From Pelotomaculum sp. (lineage in GTDB: Bacteria > Bacillota > Desulfotomaculia > Desulfotomaculales > Pelotomaculaceae): 64,000 bases of DNA. Below are positions 43,036 to 52,365 of the stretch, in pieces. Where the stretch lies: NCBI GenBank assembly GCA_018435055.1, contig JAHDOA010000016.1:1-64000 (forward strand), given 5' to 3'. Numbering within the stretch: the stretch's first letter is position 1; each line of letters starts with the position of its first letter. Position numbers and translations under genes: made by a program. Under the pieces are notes generated by a model. It saw only the letters and a list, made by a program, of their open reading frames with translations, was not told where the DNA came from and searched no databases.

Positions 43036-45126
43036 ATGGTTGACGCAAGCAGAGATTTTTTACTGGAAATTGGTGTAGAAGAAATGCCGGCCAGGTTTCT
43101 CGATCCGGCCCTGGCCGAGCTGAAAGAATTAGCCGCGACGGCCCTGAAGGATAACCGGCTGGCCTATGAAAGCCTGGCTGCCTACGGCAGCCCGCGCCGC
43201 ATTGCGCTATATGTGAAGGGAATGGCCGTCAGCCAGACGCCACTGGAAATGGAGGTAAAAGGTCCGGCCGTCAGGGTCGCCTACAGGGATGGGGCGCCGA
43301 CCAGGGCGGCGGAAGGTTTTGCCGCAGGCCAGGGAGTAAAGGTGGCTGATCTGGTGCAAAAACCGGTGGGTCATGTGGATTATGTTTTTGCCGTGAAAAA
43401 AGAAGCCGGCCGGCCCGCTTTGGAGGTCCTGCCGGTTATAGTACCGGGTTTGATCAGCGGGCTGCATTTTCCGAAACCGATGCGCTGGGGCGACCTGGAG
43501 TTCCGTTTTGCCAGGCCCATCCGCTGGATTGTGGCTCTTTTCGGCGCGGATATTGTAGAGTTTGCCTTTGCCGGATTAAAAGCCGGCCGGACTACATACG
43601 GCCACCGTTTCTTAAGCAAGAAACCGGTTGATTTAGACGAGCCCGCCGGGTATGTTGAGACAATGCGAAAGAACTATGTCCTGGTTGACGTCCAGGAGCG
43701 CAAAAACGAAATTTGGCGGCAGGTGGGCGAACTGGCGCGTGCGGCAGGCGGCTTTGTGGAAGAAGATCAGGGCCTGCTGAATGAAGTAAACAACCTGGTT
43801 GAATACCCCACAGCGCTGATTGGTGAATTCAGCCCCGATTATTTAAAGCTGCCCAAAGAGGTGCTGGTTACCCCGATGAGGGAGCACCAGCGTTATTTTC
43901 CCGTAGTGGACAGCGCAGGCAGGCTCCTGGCAAAATTCATTGCTGTGAAGAACGGCGCCGCGGATCACCTGGATATCATCAGGGCTGGAAACGAGAAAGT
44001 TCTCAGGGCCCGGTTGGCTGACGCCAATTTCTTTTACCAGGAAGACTTAAAGGCGCCTTTGGCAGAAAAAGTTGCCGAGTTAAAGAAAATTGTTTTCCAG
44101 GAAAGGCTTGGCGCCGTTTACGACAAAGCAGTCCGCATGGGTGAAATAGCCGCTTACCTGGCCGGGGAGCTGGGCGCCGGCCAGGAGGCTAAAGAAGTGG
44201 CGCTACGCGCGTCTGCCCTGGCCAAAGCAGATCTGGTCACGAACATGGTCTATGAATTTCCGGAACTGCAGGGTTACATGGGCCGGGAATACGCGGTGCG
44301 CTCGGGCGAAAAGCAAGCGGTGTCGGAGGCTATTTTTGAACACTACCTGCCGCGTTTTGCCGGTGACCGGCTGCCTCAGACCTTGCCCGGGAAAATATTG
44401 AGCATAGCAGATAAAATTGACACTATCGTAGGATGCTTTGCTATCGGCATCCAGCCGACCGGTTCGCAGGATCCTTACGCCCTCAGGCGGCAGGCCCTGG
44501 GTATAAGCAATATCATCCTGGGAACCAAAGCGTCGCTTTCCCTGGAAAAGCTGATTGAGACCGCCTACTGTTGCTACCAGGGAAAAGTCCAACTGGAACT
44601 GCCTCTGGCTAAGGTGCAAAAAGAAATCGCTGAATTTTTTAAACAAAGAATGAAAGGTATCTTGGATGAGCGGGGCTTTTCCTATGACACCGTGGACGCA
44701 GTGCTCAGCTCCGGTTACGATGATTTGTATGATGTCCTTTTACGCGCCGGCGCCCTCACCGAATTTCGCCGTGAACCGGATTTTGCCGGCTTGCTTACAG
44801 CTTTCATCCGGGCCAACAATCTTTCCAAAAACGCTGCTACGCTGCAGATTAACCAGGCTTTGCTGGAAGACACCTCGGAAAAAGCGCTATATACGCTTTT
44901 ATCGGATGTGGAGGAAAAAGCCGGAGCATATCTCGGGCAGCAGGACTACCGCAGTCTGCTCAGAGCTATCGCGACCCTCCAGGCGCCGCTGGATAAATTT
45001 TTCACCTCCGTCATGGTCATGGTAGACGACACGGCAGTGCGGGATAACCGCCTGGCATTGCTGGCCAACCTGGCCGCCCTGGTGAAACAAGTAGCAGATC
45101 TCAGCAAAGTCGTAGTAAACGCATAA
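43036..45126 (+). CDS. glyS: Glycine-tRNA ligase beta subunit
   Basis: 696 residues, full length. FLLEIGVEEMPARFLDPA at the start; later VTPMREHQRYFP, FFYQEDLK, KADLVTNMVYEFPELQG, SQDPYALRRQA and a C-terminal anticodon-binding region (FFTSVMVM). With GlyQ it charges tRNA-Gly; both are under the T-box. Confidence 0.97.
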   Translation: MVDASRDFLLEIGVEEMPARFLDPALAELKELAATALKDNRLAYESLAAYGSPRRIALYVKGMAVSQTPLEMEVKGPAVRVAYRDGAPTRAAEGFAAGQGVKVADLVQKPVGHVDYVFAVKKEAGRPALEVLPVIVPGLISGLHFPKPMRWGDLEFRFARPIRWIVALFGADIVEFAFAGLKAGRTTYGHRFLSKKPVDLDEPAGYVETMRKNYVLVDVQERKNEIWRQVGELARAAGGFVEEDQGLLNEVNNLVEYPTALIGEFSPDYLKLPKEVLVTPMREHQRYFPVVDSAGRLLAKFIAVKNGAADHLDIIRAGNEKVLRARLADANFFYQEDLKAPLAEKVAELKKIVFQERLGAVYDKAVRMGEIAAYLAGELGAGQEAKEVALRASALAKADLVTNMVYEFPELQGYMGREYAVRSGEKQAVSEAIFEHYLPRFAGDRLPQTLPGKILSIADKIDTIVGCFAIGIQPTGSQDPYALRRQALGISNIILGTKASLSLEKLIETAYCCYQGKVQLELPLAKVQKEIAEFFKQRMKGILDERGFSYDTVDAVLSSGYDDLYDVLLRAGALTEFRREPDFAGLLTAFIRANNLSKNAATLQINQALLEDTSEKALYTLLSDVEEKAGAYLGQQDYRSLLRAIATLQAPLDKFFTSVMVMVDDTAVRDNRLALLANLAALVKQVADLSKVVVNA

Positions 45127-45138
45127 ACAAACAAAATC

Positions 45139-45190
45139 GTGTCAAGGGGACGTCGTGTCACGCGTGTCACGGGGACGGTTCTCCTGACAC
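45139..45190. repeat. 27-bp palindromic repeat with partial copy
   Basis: Partial GTGTCAAGGGGACG at 45139-45152 and a full copy at 45164-45190, 13 nt after glyS. Confidence 0.85.
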
Positions 45191-45313
45191 GATAATTCTT
45201 TGCCATACTTAAAATCTAGGGAATATCCCCGCCTTATCCCCGCCTTGGAAAAGCGCCTATTTACTCGTTAAATGGCCATTTGGCAGATAAACTAACACAG
45301 AACCCTCTAAACC

Positions 45314-45340
45314 GTGTCACCAGAACCGTCCCCTTGACAC
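45314..45340. repeat. 27-bp palindromic repeat
   Basis: Full copy in CCGTCCCC orientation. The surrounding 323-nt gap between glyS and the CcpN-type gene otherwise holds only the possible operator below and a direct repeat TATCCCCGCCTT near 45223. Confidence 0.85.
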
Positions 45341-45416
45341 GCTTATATTTGTTTAAAAAAGGGATGGAAATTATCTAGAAATTAATATATATTATATTTG
45401 TGTAAATACAAATTAG

Positions 45417-45427
45417 TATGACATATA
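45417..45427 (+). promoter_or_regulatory. Possible CcpN-type operator
   Basis: TATGACATATA fits the CcpN consensus TRTGHYATAYW as I recall it. It lies 23 nt before the start of the CcpN-type gene, suggesting autoregulation. Confidence 0.45.
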
Positions 45428-45449
45428 TGCTCTACAAGGAGCGATAGAT

Positions 45450-46088
45450 TTGAAACTTACCAAGCGTCAGGAAAATATTCTTGAGATCGTTACCAATTAT
45501 GGCCCGATAACCGGTGAACGCATTGCCGAGATGCTTTCCCTAACCAGAGCCACACTCAGGCCAGATCTGGCCATACTAACAATGTCCGGCCTGCTGGAGG
45601 CCCGCCCCAGGGTGGGTTACTTTCATAGCGGCAAGTCCCGTTACAGGGTTGTTGCAGAAAAACTGAATAGTGTTTTGGTTGACAGTGTCAAATCAATCCC
45701 GATAGTGGTAAATGAAAAAAGCCTCGTTTATGACGCGGTGGTAACAATGTTTATCGAGGATGTGGGTACTCTTTTTGTCGTTAAGGAAGGAGGCCTCCTG
45801 GAGGGGGTAGTATCCCGCAAGGACCTTTTGAAAACAACTCTGGGCGGCCAGGATATTCAAAAATTGCCTGTCAAGGTAGTTATGACCAGGATGCCCAATT
45901 TGGTTCTTACCACACCGGAAGAAACGGTATGGCTAGCCGCGAAAAAGATTATAACCCACGAGGTTGATGCCCTGCCCGTGGTGCGTAAAGTTACTCTCCC
46001 TGATGAGCAGGAGGGTTTTGAAGTAGTGGGGCGTTTGAGTAAAACCAATATTACCAGGTTGTTTGTTGAGCTGGGAGAAGGGTACTAA
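45450..46088 (+). CDS. ccpN: CcpN-type repressor (HTH plus CBS pair)
   Basis: 212 residues. The N-terminal HTH (KRQENILEIVTNYGPITGER, then IAEMLSLTRATLRPDL) is followed by two CBS domains (~75-205) for nucleotide sensing. The same architecture as B. subtilis CcpN (YqzB), which represses gluconeogenic genes and precedes yqfL. TTG 45450 has AAGGAG. The next two genes are the PPDK regulator and PPDK, consistent with control of pyruvate/PEP flux. Confidence 0.85.
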   Translation: MKLTKRQENILEIVTNYGPITGERIAEMLSLTRATLRPDLAILTMSGLLEARPRVGYFHSGKSRYRVVAEKLNSVLVDSVKSIPIVVNEKSLVYDAVVTMFIEDVGTLFVVKEGGLLEGVVSRKDLLKTTLGGQDIQKLPVKVVMTRMPNLVLTTPEETVWLAAKKIITHEVDALPVVRKVTLPDEQEGFEVVGRLSKTNITRLFVELGEGY

Positions 46089-46092
46089 GGGG

Positions 46093-46923
46093 GTGGACAT
46101 CATTTCTGATAAAACTATTATTTACATTGTCTCCGACTCCGTAGGTGAAACCGCGGAACTTGTAGCTCTGGCTGCAGCGAGCCAATTTAATCACGGCATG
46201 GTGGATATACGCCGGGTCCCTTATGTCAATGATCCCAATGAAATACCCGAGATTGTGGAAGAAGCCGGCAGCTTCAACAGCATTATCGCTTACACCCTGG
46301 TCATTCCAGAGTTAAGGGATGCGCTAATCCGCGAGGCGCAAAAACGCAACATTCCGACGGTGGACATTATGACGCCGATGCTGGATGCGCTGTCGACGGT
46401 TATCCACCGCCGGCCGAAGCTGGAACCCGGGCTGGTCAGGCGGATGGACGACGAATATTTTCGCAAGGTCGAGGCTATCGAGTTTGCCGTCAAGTATGAT
46501 GACGGGAAAAACCCGCGGGGCATCGTGTGCGCCGACCTGGTGGTTATCGGCGTGTCCCGCACGTCCAAAACGCCGCTCTGCATGTATTTGGCCCACAAAC
46601 GCTTAAAGGTGGCTAATGTGCCGCTGGTGCCGGAAGTAGCGCCGCCTAAAGAAATTTTTCAACTGCAGCCATATAAATTAATCGGCCTGACGATTAAACC
46701 TGCGCATCTAAATGAGATCCGCCGGGAAAGGCTCAATACCCTTGGTTTAACTTCAAATGCCGACTACGCCAGCATGGAGCGGATATTAAAGGAGCTGGAA
46801 TATGCCGAAGGCATTATGAAGAAAGCCGGCTGCCAGATAATCGATGTGACTAACAAGGCTATAGAAGAAACCGCTACCAGGGTGATGGAGATATATTACA
46901 GGGGGGAAAGACATGGCAAGTAA
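46093..46923 (+). CDS. yqfL: PPDK regulatory kinase/phosphorylase (YqfL, PSRP)
   Basis: 276 residues of the DUF299/PSRP family: IIYIVSDSVGETAELVALAA, the P-loop GVSRTSKTPLCMYLAHK, and VPLVPEVAPP. It phosphorylates PPDK on its active-site Thr using ADP and reverses this with Pi. GTG 46093, with GGGAGAAGGG upstream, is preferred over TTG 46063. It overlaps ppdK by 11 nt, matching its target. Confidence 0.93.
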   Translation: MDIISDKTIIYIVSDSVGETAELVALAAASQFNHGMVDIRRVPYVNDPNEIPEIVEEAGSFNSIIAYTLVIPELRDALIREAQKRNIPTVDIMTPMLDALSTVIHRRPKLEPGLVRRMDDEYFRKVEAIEFAVKYDDGKNPRGIVCADLVVIGVSRTSKTPLCMYLAHKRLKVANVPLVPEVAPPKEIFQLQPYKLIGLTIKPAHLNEIRRERLNTLGLTSNADYASMERILKELEYAEGIMKKAGCQIIDVTNKAIEETATRVMEIYYRGERHGK

Positions 46924-49582
46924 ATATGTCTACCTATTTGAAGAAGGTGGCGCAGGCATGAAAAACCTGCTGGGGGGTAAAGGCGCCAACCTGGCCGAAA
47001 TGACCAACATCGGCCTCCCCGTTCCTCCTGGTATTATTATTACAACCGAGGCCTGCAAAGAATTTTCATCATTGGGCCAAAAGTTCCCCGCCGGCCTGGA
47101 AGAGCAGGTAAAAGAAAAGATATTGATCCTGGAAGGCAGGCTGGGGAAAAAATTCGGCGATTATATCAACCCTCTGCTTGTTTCTGTGCGTTCCGGCGCC
47201 CCTGTTTCTATGCCCGGGATGATGGATACCGTACTGAACCTGGGCTTGAACGATATTACGGTGGGAGCCCTGATTAAAAACACCGGCAACGAACGCTTCG
47301 TCCTGGACTGCTACCGCCGCTTTATCAATATGTTCGGCGACGTGGTTATGGGCATTGATCATAGTAAGTTTGAACGGATCCTGGACCGGCAAAAAACCAG
47401 GTCCCAGGTTAATAATGACAACCAGCTCTCAGGCGGGGAATGGCAGGAAGTGATTGCAGAATATAAAAAGTTGATCAAAAGGGAAACTGGACAGGATTTC
47501 CCACAGGACCCTATGGAGCAGCTTTTTATGACCATATACGCAGTTTTCAATTCCTGGAATAACGATCGCGCCGTAGTTTACCGCCGGATTAATAAAATCC
47601 CGGACGATCTGGGGACCGCCGTGAACATCCAGGTGATGGTGTTCGGCAATATAGGCAATGACAGCGGCACCGGCGTGGCTTTTACCCGCAACCCTTCCAC
47701 CGGCGAAAAAAAACTATATGGTGAATACTTGATTAACGCCCAGGGCGAGGACGTGGTGGCCGGCATCCGGACACCGCAACCCATAGCCGCCCTGGCCAAG
47801 GATATGCCTGTCATATTCAAACAGTTCGAGGAGATCTGCAGGCTTCTGGACACACACTACCGTGATATGCAGGATATAGAGTTTACTGTGGAAAGCGGCA
47901 AGTTGTGGATCCTGCAGACGAGAAACGGGAAGCGCACCGCCCAGGCGGCGATAAAAATCGCCGTGGATATGGCGCATGAGGGTCTGATCACCAGGGAAGA
48001 AGCGATACTGAGGATCGAACCGGGCCAACTTGACCACCTCCTGCACCGCCGCATTGACCCCGCAGCCAAGCTCGACATCGTGGCCAGTGGACTGCCCGCC
48101 TCGCCGGGCGCTGCTTCCGGCATGGCTGTATTTGAAGCGGACGTGGCGGAAAAGCTCGGCCAGGAAGGCAAAAAACTGCTGCTTATCCGCACGGAGACTA
48201 CCCCCGACGATATTCACGGGATTATGCATGCCCAGGGCATACTGACCTCTAGAGGCGGTATGACCAGCCACGCCGCAGTGGTGGCCAGGGGCATGGGCAA
48301 GCCGTGTGTATGCGGCTGTGAGGCTCTGCAGATCGACTACGACAAAAAAGAGCTTAGAATCGGCGGTCTGCTCATAAAGCAAGGTGACATCATTTCCATC
48401 GACGGCTCTACTGGTAATGTGATCAAAGGCGCCGTGCCGATGATTGACCCGGGACTGTCCGTGGAATTTCAACAGCTTCTGGCGTGGGCGGACCAAATCC
48501 GCGCCCTCGGGGTGAGGGCAAACGCGGATAACCCGGAGGACGCCGCCAAAGCCAGGGAATTTGGCGCTGCCGGCATTGGCCTGACCAGGACGGAGCATAT
48601 GTTTATGGCCCCGGAAAGGCTGCCGCTTGTACAGGAAATGATCCTGGCGGGTAGCCTGGAGGAAAGGGAAGAGGCGGTTAATAAACTGCTTCCCCTGCAG
48701 CGTGAAGATTTTTATGGCATTTTAAAAGCGATGGACGGCTACCCGGTGACCATCAGGCTGCTGGATCCACCCCTGCACGAATTTCTGCCGGACGCCGAGG
48801 AGCTGATGGTCGAGATTACGCGGCTGAAGCTGACCGGCGGCGATAAAAAGGAAGTCAAAGAAAAGGAAGAACTTCTGCGCAAGGTCAGGTCTCTATCTGA
48901 ACACAACCCCATGCTTGGCCACCGGGGCTGTCGCCTGGGGCTATCTTTTCCAGAGATTTACGCGATGCAGGCCCGGGCGATTTTCCAGGGTGCGGCGAAA
49001 CTGGTCAAAGAAGGTTTCACTCCAATCCCCGAAGTAGAGATACCACTGGTCATTGAAGTGAAAGAGCTGGCGCATTTGCGTGAACTGGTTGACAAAGTAG
49101 CCAGTGAAGTGAAGGAAGACACCGGAATGGATTTTCAATATACTGTGGGGACGATGATCGAAATTCCCCGGGCAGCACTTTTAGCTGATGAAGTAGCGGC
49201 AGCTGCGGATTTCTTTTCTTTCGGCACCAACGACCTGACCCAGACGACTTTTGGTTTTTCCAGGGACGACGCGGAAGGAAAGTTTATGCGTAACTACCTT
49301 GACCTTAAAATACTGGCCGACAACCCCTTTATGGTGCTTGACCGCAAGGGCGTCGGCAAACTGATGCAGATGGCGGTAGAGCTGGGTCGCCGGACCAAAC
49401 CCGACCTGCTGATCGGGATCTGTGGCGAGCACGGCGGGGAACCAAGCTCGATCGAGTTCTGCCATAACATCGGTCTGGATTTTGTCAGCTGCTCACCATT
49501 CCGGGTGCCCATAGCCAGGCTGGCCGCCGCCCAGGCCGCCATTATCAACAAAGACCAATTGAAATATGGCTTAACCTCTTGA
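46913..49582 (+). CDS. ppdK: Pyruvate, phosphate dikinase
   Basis: 889 residues. N-terminal ATP-grasp region (FEEGGAGMKNLLGGKGANLA; SVRSGAPVSMPGMMDTVLNL), central phosphohistidine domain (SRGGMTSHAAVVARGMGKPC, with the His and the regulated Thr) and a C-terminal PEP/pyruvate barrel (GTNDLTQTTFGFSRDD; GICGEHGGEPSS). It interconverts pyruvate, ATP and Pi with PEP, AMP and PPi. Regulated by the gene just upstream. A strong terminator follows. Confidence 0.97.
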   Translation: MASKYVYLFEEGGAGMKNLLGGKGANLAEMTNIGLPVPPGIIITTEACKEFSSLGQKFPAGLEEQVKEKILILEGRLGKKFGDYINPLLVSVRSGAPVSMPGMMDTVLNLGLNDITVGALIKNTGNERFVLDCYRRFINMFGDVVMGIDHSKFERILDRQKTRSQVNNDNQLSGGEWQEVIAEYKKLIKRETGQDFPQDPMEQLFMTIYAVFNSWNNDRAVVYRRINKIPDDLGTAVNIQVMVFGNIGNDSGTGVAFTRNPSTGEKKLYGEYLINAQGEDVVAGIRTPQPIAALAKDMPVIFKQFEEICRLLDTHYRDMQDIEFTVESGKLWILQTRNGKRTAQAAIKIAVDMAHEGLITREEAILRIEPGQLDHLLHRRIDPAAKLDIVASGLPASPGAASGMAVFEADVAEKLGQEGKKLLLIRTETTPDDIHGIMHAQGILTSRGGMTSHAAVVARGMGKPCVCGCEALQIDYDKKELRIGGLLIKQGDIISIDGSTGNVIKGAVPMIDPGLSVEFQQLLAWADQIRALGVRANADNPEDAAKAREFGAAGIGLTRTEHMFMAPERLPLVQEMILAGSLEEREEAVNKLLPLQREDFYGILKAMDGYPVTIRLLDPPLHEFLPDAEELMVEITRLKLTGGDKKEVKEKEELLRKVRSLSEHNPMLGHRGCRLGLSFPEIYAMQARAIFQGAAKLVKEGFTPIPEVEIPLVIEVKELAHLRELVDKVASEVKEDTGMDFQYTVGTMIEIPRAALLADEVAAAADFFSFGTNDLTQTTFGFSRDDAEGKFMRNYLDLKILADNPFMVLDRKGVGKLMQMAVELGRRTKPDLLIGICGEHGGEPSSIEFCHNIGLDFVSCSPFRVPIARLAAAQAAIINKDQLKYGLTS

Positions 49583-49655
49583 TCAAAGCTTGTAAAATCT
49601 TGTATTAAAGGGACTATTTGAACATATTAACAAAATATTTTCATTAATAAAACTA

Positions 49656-49698
49656 GGGTGTTACCACTTGAGTTTTCAGGTGGTAATACCCTTTTATA
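49656..49698 (+). terminator. Terminator of ppdK, target of the group II intron
   Basis: GGGTGTTACCAC (49656-49667) pairs with GTGGTAATACCC (49680-49691), 12 bp with one G-T, followed by TTTTATA. The intron begins immediately after this. Confidence 0.92.
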
Positions 49699-51602
49699 GT
49701 GCGCCCGGCATGGGCGCAGTCTAACGGGTGAAAGTCCCGAGTGCGGGTTGATAGTGCCAAGCACATAGCCAAAGGCAAGGGTGTCCATCGTGAGGTGGAA
49801 TCTGAAGGAAGCCGGAGGCAAACTTCTGGTCTGACGAACAGAAATCACATAAGGCATACGTAAGCTGGGTAAGGTTGCCATACAAACTGAAGCCCTAAAC
49901 TATCCGGAAGCTTACGGTGTAGATGTGGCAGATAGATGGAAGGAAAGACTGCGCTCTTACCCGGGGAGGCCTCACGGACGGGCTGAAACAGAGTATGAGG
50001 CCCGGTTGAAACAAGATTTATCGTGAGGAGTCAGCCGAAGCCATAGTACAGAGGTGTTCTGGGCACCGAAGGAAGGGCCGAACCAAAGGAGGTGCAGGTC
50101 AATGAAAGCCACTGATAGTGACAAATTAAAACACAGACAACTTCGATTTGAAGACTATCTGCAAATGGTATCTGCGGAACAGAAAGAGTATGCAGAAGTG
50201 TGCGCGTCACCGAAGATGGCTGAAACCGACAGCACCAACACAAACAAGCAGAAGGAAGGATTGCTAGAGCAAATTATAGCCAGAGACAACCTGAACCGTG
50301 CCTACAAGCAGGTGAAGAGAAACAAAGGCGCAGGTGGAATTGATGGTATGCAGGTAGATGAACTTCTACCCTACCTAAAAGAAAACCAGAAGGAACTTTT
50401 GCAATCCCTCCGGGACGGGAAATACCGTCCAAAACCTGTGCGCAGGGTAGAAATACCGAAGGAGAACGGGAAGACCAGAAAACTGGGGATACCAACCGTC
50501 GTGGACAGGTTTATCCAGCAAGCGATATGCCAAGTCCTGACCCCAATCTTTGAGAAGCAGTTTTCAGACAATAGCTATGGATTTCGACCAAAAAGGAGCG
50601 CGCATGACGCGCTCAAAAGATGCCGGACCAATATCACAGAGGGCTATAAGTACGTAGTTGATATGGATTTGGAAAAGTATTTTGACACGGTGAACCAAAG
50701 CAAACTCATTCAAATACTGTCGGAAACGATAAAAGATGGACGAGTGATATCGCTTATCCATAGATTCCTGAGGTCAGGCGTTATGGTGGGCGGAATGTTT
50801 GAAGACAGCCCGGAAGGCGTGCCCCAAGGCGGACCCCTGAGCCCATTGCTTGGGAACATCATGCTAAATGAATGCGACCATGAACTGGAGAGGCGTGGAC
50901 ACCGCCTTGTCCGCTACGCTGATGATATGATGATATTCTGCAAAAGCAGGAAGGCGGCAGAACGTACGCTAGACCATATTTTGCCGTACATCGAAGGGAA
51001 GTTATTCCTGAAAGTGAATCGGGAAAAGACACAAGTGGCATACGTAAGCAAGGTCAAATATCTGGGATACAGCTTTTACATCTATAAGGGAGAAGGCAGG
51101 CTCAGAGTTCACCCGAAAAGCATCCGGAAACTCAAAGATAAAATTCGAGAAGTTACCGGACGCAGCAACGGAATGGGCATTGAGGCGAGGAAAACCCGAC
51201 TCAACCAAGTTATTAGAGGATGGGTAAACTACTTCAAACTGGCGGATATGAAGCAAGCACTCAAAGAGTTAGACAAATGGACGAGAAGCCGTATTCGAAT
51301 GGTGACCTGGAAACGATGGAAAAAGATTCGGACACGCTTTGAGAATCTCAAACGAGCAGGCCTGGATGAGGAAAGGGCGTGGATGTGGGCAAATACAAGA
51401 AAAGGCTACTGGCGAACCGCCCATAGCCCAATCTTGACAAGAGTCCTATCCAACGAGAGGTTCAAACGTGCCGGATACCTCAGTCTGATGGAATGTTACT
51501 CTGCGAAATAATGTGTAAACTTTGGAAGCGCCGTATACCGAACGGTACGTACGGTGCTGTGGGAGGTCGGCTACTCAATTAATGGGTAGCCTCCTACCCG
51601 AT
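49699..51602 (+). mobile_element. Group II intron (class C-like) with maturase
   Basis: The 5' end GTGCG at 49699 abuts a terminator, the preferred site of class C introns. About 400 nt of structured leader precede the maturase. After the ORF there is a domain V-like hairpin (51527-51558: AGCGCCGTA pairs with TACGGTGCT) and a domain VI-like hairpin (51562-51595: GGAGG/CCTCC, GCTACTC/GGGTAGC), ending near CCTACCCGAT. Boundaries are approximate to a few bases at the 3' end. Confidence 0.88.
50102..51511 (+). CDS. ltrA: Group II intron reverse transcriptase/maturase
   Basis: 469 residues from ATG 50102 (AAAGGAGGTG upstream). RT blocks include RNKGAGGIDGMQVDELLPYL, RRVEIPKENGKTRKLGIPT, NSYGFRPKRSAHDAL, DLEKYFDTV, GVPQGGPLSPLLGNIML and RYADDMMIFCKS (YADD active site). 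The maturase domain has RGWVNYFKLADM. No HNH endonuclease domain is seen, consistent with class C. Confidence 0.95.
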   Translation: MKATDSDKLKHRQLRFEDYLQMVSAEQKEYAEVCASPKMAETDSTNTNKQKEGLLEQIIARDNLNRAYKQVKRNKGAGGIDGMQVDELLPYLKENQKELLQSLRDGKYRPKPVRRVEIPKENGKTRKLGIPTVVDRFIQQAICQVLTPIFEKQFSDNSYGFRPKRSAHDALKRCRTNITEGYKYVVDMDLEKYFDTVNQSKLIQILSETIKDGRVISLIHRFLRSGVMVGGMFEDSPEGVPQGGPLSPLLGNIMLNECDHELERRGHRLVRYADDMMIFCKSRKAAERTLDHILPYIEGKLFLKVNREKTQVAYVSKVKYLGYSFYIYKGEGRLRVHPKSIRKLKDKIREVTGRSNGMGIEARKTRLNQVIRGWVNYFKLADMKQALKELDKWTRSRIRMVTWKRWKKIRTRFENLKRAGLDEERAWMWANTRKGYWRTAHSPILTRVLSNERFKRAGYLSLMECYSAK

Positions 51603-51652
51603 CTACTTTGTGTTTCGGGGATGAAAAATGAGGAAAACCATCTGTTATGGAC

Positions 51653-51680
51653 TTGACAACAAAGACACTGGAATTATAAT
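51653..51680 (+). promoter_or_regulatory. SigA-type promoter before AbrB-type gene
   Basis: TTGACA (51653-51658), 16-bp spacer, TATAAT (51675-51680). Confidence 0.65.
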
Positions 51681-51744
51681 GGTATACAAATCATACTTTT
51701 CTCACTAGTAATAGAAATCATACCAAAGGATGTGAAATAATTCT

Positions 51745-51982
51745 ATGGCTTATCCCCGAAGGAAAATATGCTTGGACTGTTAAGGTTGGCGAAAAAGGAC
51801 AATTTGTCATTCCAAAGGAAGCGAGAGAAATTTTTAATATCAAACCGGGTGACACGTTGATTGTTCTGGCTGATGAAAAACAGGGTATTGCCATTCCCCC
51901 AAAGGATATGTTTGCCCAACTGGCAAGGGCAGTCTTTTCCCAAAACGCGCCACTGACAAATGACGATAAGAAGGAGGAATAA
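51745..51982 (+). pseudogene. AbrB/SpoVT-type regulator with frameshift
   Basis: From 51767 the frame reads YAWTVKVGEKGQFVIPKEAR then EIFNIKPGDTLIVLADE, a clear SpoVT/AbrB swapped-hairpin domain, and ends in KKEE at 51982. No ATG, GTG or TTG opens this frame. ATG 51745 gives MAYPRRK and would join it if one A of the AAAA run at 51763-51766 were missing. So it is a +1 frameshift, sequencing error, or unusual ATT start. The stop overlaps the next ATG. Confidence 0.6.
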
Positions 51983-52365
51983 TGTCAGATAATACTGCCT
52001 TGCCAAGAAAAAACTATATTGACAATATCCGTTCTGGAACAATCATACTTGTACTCATTTATCATGTGGTTTATATTTTTAACAGCGTGGGGGTTGTTAG
52101 CAACATTCCCATACAGGGAATCTTGGCACTGGATAGCATCTGTTATTTTCTTTATCCCTGGTTTATGTGCCTGTTGTTTGTAGTTGCTGGTATCAGCGCC
52201 AGATACTCCCTGCAAACACGCAGTACCAGACAATTCGTGCGGGAAAGAGTGCGAAAACTAATCGTCCCATACTTTGGCGGCGTATTTTTGCTCGGTTGGC
52301 TAAATGGGTGGGTTACAGCGCATTATTTTGATATGTTTGGCGGGCATGCTGTCGCGGGGGTATAG
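51982..52365 (+). pseudogene. Truncated acyltransferase (OafA/acyltransferase 3 type)
   Basis: 127 residues with membrane segments and RSGTIILVLIYHVVYIFNSV, FLYPWFMCLLFVVAGISARY, RERVRKLIVPYFGG, the N-terminal third of Acyl_transf_3 proteins. Family members have 350 or more residues; here the similarity ends near HYFDMFGG and a stop follows. The end merges with the 3' end of the convergent GH18 gene, implying a deletion or insertion junction at about 52340-52380. Confidence 0.65.

Noticed and set aside
12755-45340. CRISPR array from the recurrent 27-bp repeats
   Set aside because: The copies are dispersed, spacing is irregular, orientation varies and no cas genes are present.
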